A stretch of DNA of 42,484 bases from CAITNM01 sp964446295. Lineage in GTDB: Bacteria > Pseudomonadota > Alphaproteobacteria > Paracaedibacterales > CAITNM01. The stretch spans positions 1-42,484 of the forward strand of contig CAYUNR010000005.1 in assembly GCA_964446295.1 (NCBI GenBank). The letters are read 5' to 3'. Below, piece after piece: positions 1-7,016 of this stretch (the stretch's first letter is position 1; each line of letters starts with the position of its first letter). The notes beneath the pieces were generated by a model, which saw only the letters and a program-made list of their open reading frames with translations, ran no database searches and was not told the origin of the DNA. A program made the translations under genes and the position numbers.

Positions 1-1
1 G

Positions 2-106
2 AATGATTTGAGTAAAGAAATTTCTAAAATACAATTCCCGAGTAATCAGCTTTGTCTATTATTATCGCGTGAAATTCTTAAAACAAAATATCCCTCACTC
101 CCTTGA
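2..106 (+). CDS. C-terminal tail of an unidentified protein, cut by the window start
   Basis: An open frame enters from the left edge and ends at a TGA at 104-106, giving 34 residues that finish LSREILKTKYPSLP. The frame is on the same strand as the small secreted-protein gene that follows about 26 bases later. Nothing in this tail identifies a family. A 34-codon open stretch could arise by chance, so the call rests only on its plausible amino-acid composition and on the lack of any other gene in the first 130 bases. Confidence 0.35.
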   Translation, partial: NDLSKEISKIQFPSNQLCLLLSREILKTKYPSLP

Positions 107-132
107 TAAATATGTTAAAATAATGTTTGTTA

Positions 133-400
133 ATGAAAAAAACTAAAATTTTATTTATGTCTCTTTTGTTCTTTACATTTTTCCATTTAGAGAAAATGTA
201 TGCTGATGTTATTTATGAAATGGAAAATTCTGATAAAAAAAAAACAGAAGTAAAAACAGAAGACAAAGCAGATAGAAAAATTGATTTTAGCCGAGATGAT
301 ATTTTCAAAAAAATTAGAAGAAGCAACAGGCAAATTAGCTGACGATCCGGCGTTTTTCCATAAAAAAAATGACCTCGGACCTGTAGAAGGCAGTTCTTGA
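133..400 (+). pseudogene. Small secreted or exported protein, frameshifted in an A7 run
   Basis: Translation from the ATG at 133 gives a signal peptide (MKKTKILFMSLLFFTFF, cleavage probably after MYA), then a Lys/Asp/Glu-rich segment. The frame ends at 342 in a poor-looking tail (IRRSNRQIS). The run of seven A at 307-313 lies just before the change. If it held six A, the frame would continue as LEEATGKLADDPAFFH and end GPVEGSS at the TGA at 398-400, a natural-looking sequence of about 89 residues in all. The cause could be a real inactivating insertion, a sequencing error, or transcriptional slippage on the A run that makes a functional product. The TTG at 127 is an alternative but weaker start. 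No family is recognised. It stands alone, convergent with rbfA. Confidence 0.55.
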
Positions 401-507
401 AACTGATCAAATTTTCTATAGGGATGAACCAAGAAAGAACTCTACTGCATTTTTTCTAATTTAACACGATTTTAATTAAATTACGAAATAAATGTCACGA
501 AAATCTA

Positions 508-909
508 TCAACCTTCGCTATGAATCTTTACAATCAACGCATCAATTTTAGCAGCTTGATCAAAATGATTATCCAGGTAGAAATGTAACTCTGGTGCAAT
601 TCTAGTTTTAAGTTGTTTAGCAAGAGACTTACGTAAATACCAAGCATTAGCACGCATAAACTTCACAACAATTTCCTGCCCGATACCACCCAATGGCATA
701 ACCCCGATTTGAGCATGGCGTAAATCTGGCGATACAGTCAGTTCAGTAATTGTAATGGGGGCTTGTGGTTTTAATAAATTATCATCCTCATCACGCTCAA
801 TTGGCAAACTATCACGCTGCAATTGCTGACATAATAAAAACCGTACTTCTTCAGCAACACGTTCTTGACGGTGACTTGGTGCTTTTGTTGGAACAAAAAG
901 TTTTAACAT
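508..909 (-). CDS. rbfA: Ribosome-binding factor A
   Basis: This 133-residue protein has the single KH-like fold pattern of RbfA: the N-terminal SHRQERVAEEVRFLL helix, then the strand ITITELTVSPDLRHAQIGVMP, and a C-terminal helix with a TRIAPELHFYLD strand. RbfA binds the 30S subunit, assists 16S rRNA 5'-end maturation and is important for growth in the cold. The start at 909 is supported by a good ribosome-binding site (GGAG about six bases upstream). yggT lies 19 bases upstream on the same strand, so the two may be co-transcribed. The usual neighbours infB and truB are not beside it: upstream is yggT, and downstream is an oppositely oriented small gene. Confidence 0.93.
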   Translation of the reverse strand: MLKLFVPTKAPSHRQERVAEEVRFLLCQQLQRDSLPIERDEDDNLLKPQAPITITELTVSPDLRHAQIGVMPLGGIGQEIVVKFMRANAWYLRKSLAKQLKTRIAPELHFYLDNHFDQAAKIDALIVKIHSEG

Positions 910-928
910 GATTTCTCCTTCATCTTTA

Positions 929-1228
929 TTAAGATGGGAACTTTTTTAGAATTTCCAAGAGCACGCCTTGAAAAAAATAAATAATGAAAAATAAAACAAT
1001 AGGAGAAAGATCCCATCCACTAATGGGAGGTATGATTCTTCGAATAGGCGCTAATGCCGGCTCAGTAATGCTTTGAAGAAAATTGTGAATGCTATAAACC
1101 ACAGAATTATACTTGTTAACAATTTCAAAGGCTTCAAGCCATCCCAGAATAATATAAATTGATACGCCTAATTTATACAGGCCGAGCAAATCATGCAGCA
1201 CGTTAAGAAGCGGCGCTATAATAAACAT
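929..1228 (-). CDS. YggT family inner-membrane protein
   Basis: This 99-residue protein has two hydrophobic membrane segments (about 10-32 and 72-94) joined by a loop carrying LQSITEPALAPIRRIIPPISGWDLSPIV. That loop matches the YggT family signature (ITEPLL.PIRRIIPP.GGIDLSPIV). YggT proteins are small inner-membrane proteins. They have been linked to osmotic tolerance in bacteria and to thylakoid organisation in plastids (YlmG), but their biochemical role is unclear. The gene precedes rbfA with a 19-base gap and is probably transcribed with it. The spacing to divergent ctaA is about 146 bases. Confidence 0.9.
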   Translation of the reverse strand: MFIIAPLLNVLHDLLGLYKLGVSIYIILGWLEAFEIVNKYNSVVYSIHNFLQSITEPALAPIRRIIPPISGWDLSPIVLFFIIYFFQGVLLEILKKFPS

Positions 1229-1374
1229 AAGAATAATCCAAAATTATTTTTTTGTAGTGTAGCCCAGAATGAGAATGGATTCAAAAGCTAATCGAGCAAA
1301 ATTTTATTAGCAAACGCTCTTGCTCAAAATATTTAGTAACCTTAGGATCGCAGAAAGTCTTAAATACAATTCAT

Positions 1375-2322
1375 ATGCCTTATATCTCAACTTGGCTAAA
1401 ATCGTTAATAGTAGCCGTAATGCTGATGGTAGTCGTTGGCGGAGCCACTCGCCTCACCCATTCTGGGCTTTCAATGGCTCAATGGAAGCCACTGCATGTA
1501 TTACCACCTATTACACAACAAGCATGGGATGACGAATTTGGATTATACCAACAAACCCCCGAATACAAACATGTCAACAAAGGCATGTCGTTGAGTGAAT
1601 TTAAATGTATTTATTGGTGGGAATATGGGCACCGCTTTCTTGGCAGGATTGTTGGTCTACTGGTTTTGCTTCCATTGTTTTTTTTATTCAAACATATCCC
1701 CAATTGGTTAAGAGGACGCATTGCCATTGTATTTTCTTTGGGAGGAGCACAAGGAGTCATTGGTTGGTGGATGGTTAAAAGCGGCTTAAAAATTGACCCA
1801 ACTGTTAGTCATATTCGCTTGTGCATTCATTTGGTTATGGCATTTATTATCTTGTCAGTTTTAGCGAGAGCGCTGTGGAGATTCGAAGGTAAACTGTTCA
1901 AAAAAATATGCCTAAGAGATGCAGCGTTATTGACATTAATTGGCCTAACAATTATTTATGGAGCCTATGTAGCGGGACTGAAAGCAGGACTAATATATAA
2001 CACCTTCCCCCTTATGGAAGGCCAGTGGATACCACATGAGTGGAATTTTTATCTTCCTGTTTGGACAAATTTTATTAACAACCCAGCAACTGTACAGTGG
2101 TTGCACCGCTTACTAGCCCTTGCAACTGTTGCATACTCTACAGTTTTATGGATAAAGCATGGAGTAACTTATCGGTTGATTACGATTAAAATAACAGCCC
2201 AAGTGGCTCTAGGCATTTCAACGCTTCTGTTACAAGTTCCATTAGCTGTGGCATTACTTCACCAAGCTTGGGCAATGGTTGTATGGATGATTGCCCTAAA
2301 GACGGTATGGGTAAAGAAATAA
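1375..2322 (+). CDS. ctaA: Heme A synthase, COX15/CtaA type
   Basis: This membrane enzyme oxidises the methyl group of heme O to the formyl group of heme A for cytochrome aa3 oxidase. The 315-residue product opens with a membrane helix followed by GGATRLTHSGLS, the family's first signature. Four candidate heme-ligand histidines are visible: EYGHR (H86), SHIRLCIHL (H146/H152), QWLHRLLA (near 244) and LLHQAWAM (near 298). About eight membrane helices are apparent. The N terminus is short for alphaproteobacterial COX15, and an in-frame upstream extension has no convincing start, so ATG 1375 is kept. The last 137 bases overlap an opposite-strand gene for a small secreted protein. Its presence implies an aa3-type respiratory oxidase elsewhere in the genome. 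Confidence 0.93.
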   Translation: MPYISTWLKSLIVAVMLMVVVGGATRLTHSGLSMAQWKPLHVLPPITQQAWDDEFGLYQQTPEYKHVNKGMSLSEFKCIYWWEYGHRFLGRIVGLLVLLPLFFLFKHIPNWLRGRIAIVFSLGGAQGVIGWWMVKSGLKIDPTVSHIRLCIHLVMAFIILSVLARALWRFEGKLFKKICLRDAALLTLIGLTIIYGAYVAGLKAGLIYNTFPLMEGQWIPHEWNFYLPVWTNFINNPATVQWLHRLLALATVAYSTVLWIKHGVTYRLITIKITAQVALGISTLLLQVPLAVALLHQAWAMVVWMIALKTVWVKK

Positions 2323-2548
2323 GAGGCTGTAATTCGTTTTTTTCTAACTTAGCTGAACCAACAGTTCTTATTGATCCACCGGGTTTTTCTTTATTTTCTG
2401 CTGTTGTCTCAGATGGTGCAGATGATTGAGTGCTACAAGTTACTGAACTTAGTAAATGATTTTCTTCATCCTCTTCGAAAAAATCATAATCTACAACTTC
2501 ATCAGCCATTAATGGAAATAAGAAAAATAAAATCAACAAAAATCGCAT
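2186..2548 (-). CDS. Small secreted acidic hypothetical protein overlapping ctaA
   Basis: This 120-residue frame starts with a clear signal peptide (MRFLLILFFLFPLMA, cleavage before DE) followed by an acidic patch (DYDFFEEDEEN), a Ser/Thr/Glu-rich stretch and a Pro/Leu-rich tail. No family is recognised. The first about 75 residues lie in otherwise empty sequence. The last about 45 residues are antisense to the end of ctaA and may be constrained by it, so the true gene could be shorter or decayed. It lies 89 bases downstream of corC on the same strand, the position where many alphaproteobacteria carry lnt, but it is not lnt. Confidence 0.5.
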   Translation of the reverse strand: MRFLLILFFLFPLMADEVVDYDFFEEDEENHLLSSVTCSTQSSAPSETTAENKEKPGGSIRTVGSAKLEKNELQPLISLPIPSLGQSSIQPLPKLGEVMPQLMELVTEALKCLEPLGLLF

Positions 2549-2637
2549 AATATTTATATGTCATATCTAATGATTTACATATAGGAAGTTTTATTGCGTT
2601 TTACCAATAAGATTAAAAAAGACCGACAAAAGTTGAT

Positions 2638-3453
2638 TTAAGGACGCATCTTCAAACGACGAATACGACGTGGATCGGCTTCCAACACTTCAAATTCTCC
2701 ACCTTCTGGATGGCGAATAATTTCTCCACGCACAGGAACGCGACCAGCTAAGAAGACGACTAAACCGCCAATCGTATCAATATCGTCATCCTCTATGCTT
2801 AACATAGGAAAACTACCCAATACTTCTTGTAGCTCTTCTAAAGGCACGCGCCCATCTGCGATAACAGTGCCATCGGCTTTAATTTCAATTTGCTTTGTAT
2901 CTTCAATTTCAGTGGCATCTTGAATATCACCAATCACTTCACTAATAACATTTGAAAAGGTAACCAGCCCGTCTATTCCACCATACTCATCGACAACAAA
3001 AGCAATACGAGAAGCAGATTCACGCATTTGCACAAGCAAATCCAAGGTTCGCATAGAAGGGGGTATGAATAAAACATCTTTAACTAGATGCTTTATTGGC
3101 ATTTGACGTCCATTTTGAAGCCAGGCAAGAACATCTTTTATATGTATAACGCCAACGATATGATCAAGAGTATCACTGCAGATAGGCAAAAAACTTAGAT
3201 TGTTTTTAACCATTAGTTGAATCATTTCGTCAGCATCACCTGTAATGCAAGACGAAATAATATCTGCTCTTGGAATCATTACGTCTTGGGCTGTTAACTC
3301 ACGTAGGTTTAAGACATTTTCTAAAAGCGCACGTTCGCCAGATTCTATCGACGGCTCTTCTTCTTCGCTCTCCTCGATAAGCTCTTCGATTGTACCTCGA
3401 AGAGTTTCTGGCTCTGACTTCTTAAATAATTTTACTAAATTTTTGATTATCAT
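2638..3453 (-). CDS. corC: CorC/TlyC (HlyC) family CBS-domain protein
   Basis: This 271-residue soluble protein carries two CBS domains (about residues 50-180: TAQDVMIPRADI, then HLVKDVLFIPPSMRT...FVVDEYGGIDGLVT) and a C-terminal CorC_HlyC transporter-associated domain (ADGRVPLEELQEVLG...DDIDTIGGLVVFLAGRVPVRGE). It lacks the N-terminal DUF21 membrane domain, as expected for CorC. In enterobacteria CorC supports Mg/Co efflux by CorA. The rickettsial homologue TlyC has been described as a hemolysin, but that role is not shown by the sequence. The gene ends a minus-strand operon, two bases after ybeY. The usual next gene, lnt, is absent here. Confidence 0.9.
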   Translation of the reverse strand: MIIKNLVKLFKKSEPETLRGTIEELIEESEEEEPSIESGERALLENVLNLRELTAQDVMIPRADIISSCITGDADEMIQLMVKNNLSFLPICSDTLDHIVGVIHIKDVLAWLQNGRQMPIKHLVKDVLFIPPSMRTLDLLVQMRESASRIAFVVDEYGGIDGLVTFSNVISEVIGDIQDATEIEDTKQIEIKADGTVIADGRVPLEELQEVLGSFPMLSIEDDDIDTIGGLVVFLAGRVPVRGEIIRHPEGGEFEVLEADPRRIRRLKMRP

Positions 3454-3455
3454 AA

Positions 3456-3965
3456 CTATTGGTATGGGTTGTTAATGTTAAGAGATTTTAAGATTGCCAC
3501 TTCTTTTTCTTTCATACACTCTTCATCAGTATCAGATTCATGATCGTAACCTAACAGGTGCAACATACCATGAACAGCCAAATGATTAAAGTGATCTAAG
3601 AAAGGTTTTTTTTCTGTTTTTACTTCTTCAAGCAATGTTTCAAAACCAAAAACCAAATCCCCCAACATAACCGGGTAAGGACTGTTTTTAGGCAAACAAC
3701 GTAATTCGTCTTCACTTAAATTTGGAAATGATAATACATTTGTTGGCTTATCTTTTCCACGATATTCAAGATTTAAAGCATGAATTTCAGTATTGTTTGT
3801 AAACAAAACGCTAACTTCAACTTTTGCTCGTATTTTTATTTCGTCAATGACTCGCTGAATAATTTTATGAAGCAGCTCATGCCATTGATCTGGCATATAC
3901 CATTCAAGCCATCGATCGTCGTCAATATCTATTAATACTTCAAGATTACTACTATCGTCGTGCAT
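3456..3965 (-). CDS. ybeY: Endoribonuclease YbeY
   Basis: YbeY is a zinc-dependent endoribonuclease that helps mature the 3' end of 16S rRNA and supports late 70S quality control. The 169-residue product carries the metal motif HGMLHLLGYDH (His132, His136, His142) and the upstream RGKDKPTNVLSFP segment typical of the family. Its first 14 bases overlap the end of the PhoH-like gene, and corC follows after two bases, so it is translated within the mucR-miaB-ybeZ-ybeY-corC operon. It is slightly longer than E. coli YbeY because of an acidic N-terminal extension (residues 1-20). Confidence 0.95.
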   Translation of the reverse strand: MHDDSSNLEVLIDIDDDRWLEWYMPDQWHELLHKIIQRVIDEIKIRAKVEVSVLFTNNTEIHALNLEYRGKDKPTNVLSFPNLSEDELRCLPKNSPYPVMLGDLVFGFETLLEEVKTEKKPFLDHFNHLAVHGMLHLLGYDHESDTDEECMKEKEVAILKSLNINNPYQ

Positions 3966-4941
3966 CGCTCAATTTCGCTTCTTTGTCGTATGCAACGACA
4001 ATTTTTGAGACGACTGGGTGTCGCACAATGTCATTTTCATCAAAGTTAATAAAAGCAATATCAGAAATATTTTTCAAAATTTTTGCAGCTTGTTTTAGAC
4101 CCGATTCTATACCGATTGGTAAATCAATCTGCGAAAGGTCACCGGTAATAACCATACGTGCATTATTTCCGAGTCTTGTTAAAAACATTTTCATTTGCAC
4201 AGGAGTTGTATTTTGAGCTTCATCCAGTATTACAAAAGCATTAGACAATGTACGTCCCCGCATAAAAGCAAGAGGAGCTATTTCTATTTCACCGTTTGTA
4301 AGTCTGCGTTCGACCTGATCGGCTGGGAGCATATCATGCATAGCATCGTAAAGAGGGCGTAAATATGGATCCACTTTCTCTCGCATATCACCTGGAAGAA
4401 ACCCAAGCTTTTCTCCAGCTTCAACTGCCGGGCGCGTTAAAATAATTTTATCAATTTTTCCCGCAATCAGCATCGAGACACCAACTGCCACAGCAAGATA
4501 GGTTTTTCCGGTACCCGCGGGGCCAATCCCAAAAATCATGTCTTTGTTTTGCATAGCAGTCAAAAATTCCGCTTGGTTAGCTGAACGTGGAAAAATCGTC
4601 TTTCGCTTTGTGGCAATGCTAATTTTTCCATTGGGAATATTTGTATCATGATGATGCAAGCTAACAGAACTACTTACAGTTCTAATAGCATCTTCAACAC
4701 TTTGTGGATTAATTTCCTGACCTTTTGTCAGTTGCGTGTAAAGATATTGCAGCGTATTTTTTGCGTAACTAATGTCATTTGCATCAGAGCCACTTATTGA
4801 GATTTGATTCCCTCGTGCAGCAATAGTCACACCAAAACGATTTTCAAGTTGTGTAAGATTTGTGTCACTAGGCCCAACAAGCTGGGAAAAAAGAGTATTA
4901 TCAGAAAATTCTAGTTGTTTTGTCGTATTTTGATCGCTCAA
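3952..4941 (-). CDS. ybeZ: PhoH-like ATPase (YbeZ/PhoL)
   Basis: This 329-residue protein has a short KH-like N-terminal region (LTQLENRFGVTIAARGNQ) and a PhoH ATPase domain with Walker A GPAGTGKT (residues 140-147) and Walker B FVILDEAQN (about 236-244). YbeZ pairs with YbeY in many bacteria and is thought to act in rRNA processing. The sequence shows an ATPase, and the adjacent, overlapping ybeY supports that partnership. Its start (ATG at 4941) overlaps the miaB stop by four bases in an ATGA arrangement, implying translational coupling. Confidence 0.94.
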   Translation of the reverse strand: MSDQNTTKQLEFSDNTLFSQLVGPSDTNLTQLENRFGVTIAARGNQISISGSDANDISYAKNTLQYLYTQLTKGQEINPQSVEDAIRTVSSSVSLHHHDTNIPNGKISIATKRKTIFPRSANQAEFLTAMQNKDMIFGIGPAGTGKTYLAVAVGVSMLIAGKIDKIILTRPAVEAGEKLGFLPGDMREKVDPYLRPLYDAMHDMLPADQVERRLTNGEIEIAPLAFMRGRTLSNAFVILDEAQNTTPVQMKMFLTRLGNNARMVITGDLSQIDLPIGIESGLKQAAKILKNISDIAFINFDENDIVRHPVVSKIVVAYDKEAKLSDARR

Positions 4942-6293
4942 ATGCGCTCTCCGCTCAAACTATTTCCATACCCATTACTTATTCTAACGCTTAATAAGTT
5001 ACCAAATAGTGAAGAATCTCCATTAAGTGTAACCGATTGCATATAAGCTGTTTTTCCAACCACCTGCCCCGGTATTTTGCCTTCCCGTTCAAACAATACT
5101 TCCATTTTTTGACCAACCATAGATTGGTTAAATGCTATTTGCTGCGCATTAATTAAATCTTGAAGTTCTGTTAATCGCTCTGATTTTATATCTTCTGCAA
5201 CTTGAGTTTGCAAAATACTAGCTGGTGTTCCTGGCCTAGGGCTATACTTAAAAGAATAAGACTGCACATAACCAACATTCTTTATCAGTTCAAGTGTATC
5301 TTTGTGATCTTTATTAGTTTCCCCTGGGTAACCAACAATAAAATCAGATGAAAATTTTATGTCTGCACACGCAATGCGTAATTTTTCTATTATTTTTAAA
5401 TAGTCAGCAGCTGTGTGCTTTCGATTCATAGCATTAAGAATAAGATCACTTCCTGATTGAACAGGCAAATGCAAAAAAGGCATCAGCATTGGAACATCGC
5501 GATGAGCGTTATACAATTCATCATGCATATCAAGAGGATGAGATGTTGTGTAACGAATACGTTTGATCCCGTCTAATTCTGCAAGTGCATAAATCAAACG
5601 TCCAAGGGACCATTCACTACCATCAGGCCCTTCTCCGTGATAACCATTTACATTTTGCCCTAAAAGAGTAATTTCTTTAGCACCTAAAGAAATTAAGTGT
5701 TTTGCTTCTTCTAATATAGTTTTTGCTGATCTTGAGTATTCAGAACCGCGTGTATATGGAACCACGCAAAAATGGCAAAATTTGTCACAGCCTTCTTGGA
5801 CAACAAGAAAAGCACTAGCCGGCGTTTCATTTGCCGCTGGCAGAAAGTCAAATTTACTGATTGCAGGGAATTGCGTGTCGACTATTTTTCTACGCTTACC
5901 TTTTACTCTTTGCTCAATCTGAGCCAACATTTCAGGCAAACGATGGTAACTTTGAGGGCCAAAAACCATATCTACATAAGGAGCCTGCTTAGTGATTTCT
6001 TCGCCTTCTGCTTGACCAACACAGCCACCAACAGCAATGATCATATCATTATTGTCTTCTTGGTTTTTTCGATCTTTTTTTACAGTGTTCAAACGACCCA
6101 AGTCAGAAAAAACTTTATGTTCTGCTTTTTCACGAATATGACAGGTATTTAAAATGGAAACGTCGGCGTCATCGTATGTGTCTGTAATACGATAACCATG
6201 AGGCTTAAGCAAATCGGCCATCTTCTGCCCGTCATAAACGTTCATCTGACAGCCGTAGCTTTTAATATAAACTTTCTTTAATTTAGCAGTCAT
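4938..6293 (-). CDS. miaB: tRNA-2-methylthio-N6-dimethylallyladenosine synthase
   Basis: MiaB is a radical-SAM methylthiotransferase that converts i6A37 to ms2i6A37 in tRNAs reading codons that start with U. The 451-residue product has three N-terminal cluster cysteines (YGCQMN at C15, LNTCHIRE, GGCVGQAEG), the radical-SAM CxxxCxxC in CDKFCHFCVVPYTRG, and a C-terminal TRAM-type region (KMEVLFEREGKIPGQVVGKT). It follows mucR by three bases and couples to ybeZ, the typical alphaproteobacterial order. MiaA, which supplies its substrate, is not in this window. Confidence 0.96.
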   Translation of the reverse strand: MTAKLKKVYIKSYGCQMNVYDGQKMADLLKPHGYRITDTYDDADVSILNTCHIREKAEHKVFSDLGRLNTVKKDRKNQEDNNDMIIAVGGCVGQAEGEEITKQAPYVDMVFGPQSYHRLPEMLAQIEQRVKGKRRKIVDTQFPAISKFDFLPAANETPASAFLVVQEGCDKFCHFCVVPYTRGSEYSRSAKTILEEAKHLISLGAKEITLLGQNVNGYHGEGPDGSEWSLGRLIYALAELDGIKRIRYTTSHPLDMHDELYNAHRDVPMLMPFLHLPVQSGSDLILNAMNRKHTAADYLKIIEKLRIACADIKFSSDFIVGYPGETNKDHKDTLELIKNVGYVQSYSFKYSPRPGTPASILQTQVAEDIKSERLTELQDLINAQQIAFNQSMVGQKMEVLFEREGKIPGQVVGKTAYMQSVTLNGDSSLFGNLLSVRISNGYGNSLSGERI

Positions 6294-6296
6294 GCC

Positions 6297-6773
6297 TTAT
6301 TTAGAAACGGCAGCAACTTGACTAATAGCACCATTTGATTGATCAACAAACTGAACACGTTTACGACGACCTGTTTGACCAAGACCTGTGTTCTTAGCAA
6401 TTTGGCTACGACGTCGTGCATAATTTGGAGCAACCACAGGATAATCAGGAGCCAAACCCCAGCGTTCTCTGTATTCATCAATGCTCATCTTATAAACAGT
6501 ATTCAAGTGACGTTTCAGCATTTGAAGTTTTTTACCGTCTTCCAAACAAACGATGTAATCATCTTTTATAGAATCTTCAATTGGCACTGCTGGCACTAAC
6601 GGACCAGACTTGCGGAAGCCATGACCATGACGAGCCAAGTCTTGCACCGCACTATGGATTTTTTGCATAACACCTTGAATGTCAGCTACTTCTACATGAT
6701 TGTTGCTGATGTAAGCACATACTATATCAGCTGTGATGTTAAGAACGTCTAATTGTGTTGTTGATTCAGTCAT
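6297..6773 (-). CDS. mucR: MucR/Ros family transcriptional regulator with altered zinc ligands
   Basis: This 158-residue regulator matches the Ros/MucR family across its length: an N-terminal helical part (residues 8-50), then DYIVCLEDGKKLQMLKRHL, YRERWGLAPDYPVVAPNYA, and a basic tail (ARRRSQIAKNTGLGQTGRRKR). In Ros the zinc is held by two Cys and two His. Here only C76 and H89 align; the second Cys is Asp (D79) and the last His is Tyr (Y94). Zinc-free members of this family are known from Mesorhizobium, so the fold may persist without metal. MucR proteins act as H-NS-like repressors of A+T-rich promoters and often repress themselves. It heads the miaB operon and is divergent from the DivL-like kinase gene. 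Confidence 0.92.
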   Translation of the reverse strand: MTESTTQLDVLNITADIVCAYISNNHVEVADIQGVMQKIHSAVQDLARHGHGFRKSGPLVPAVPIEDSIKDDYIVCLEDGKKLQMLKRHLNTVYKMSIDEYRERWGLAPDYPVVAPNYARRRSQIAKNTGLGQTGRRKRVQFVDQSNGAISQVAAVSK

Positions 6774-7016
6774 ACATAACCTATTTTTTATTTAAACATG
6801 TTACACTTATAGTTACTCTCAATTAAAAACGCAATCTATTTTTTCAATAATAAGATTTTTTTTTATTTTTTGCTGGATTTGAAGGTTACTCCCGGGAACA
6901 TTAAGATGATAATTGCCACTAAATATAAAAATGTAAAAAATTAACATCATGAACGCGGCACCTCTTTGCAAGGAAGCAATGCCAAGCTAGGATAAATAAA
7001 AAAGCGTCTGATAATT
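6774..7016. promoter_or_regulatory. Divergent A+T-rich control region between mucR and the kinase gene
   Basis: These 243 bases separate two divergent genes and hold no convincing coding frame. There are long T and A runs (for example 6847-6870) of the type MucR-like regulators favour. An ATG with a good upstream GGAAG at 6979 opens only a three-codon frame (Met-Pro-Ser-stop), which could be a leader or chance. I could not pick a clear -35/-10 pair. Confidence 0.35.

Noticed and set aside
3245..3475. 76-residue plus-strand frame within corC
   Set aside because: It is Ser-rich and antisense to the CBS-domain coding region, a typical shadow frame.
5772..6152. 126-residue open frame on the plus strand inside miaB
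   Set aside because: It is antisense to a fully conserved miaB region that includes its N-terminal Cys motifs. Its Phe/Cys/Thr-rich composition looks like a shadow frame.
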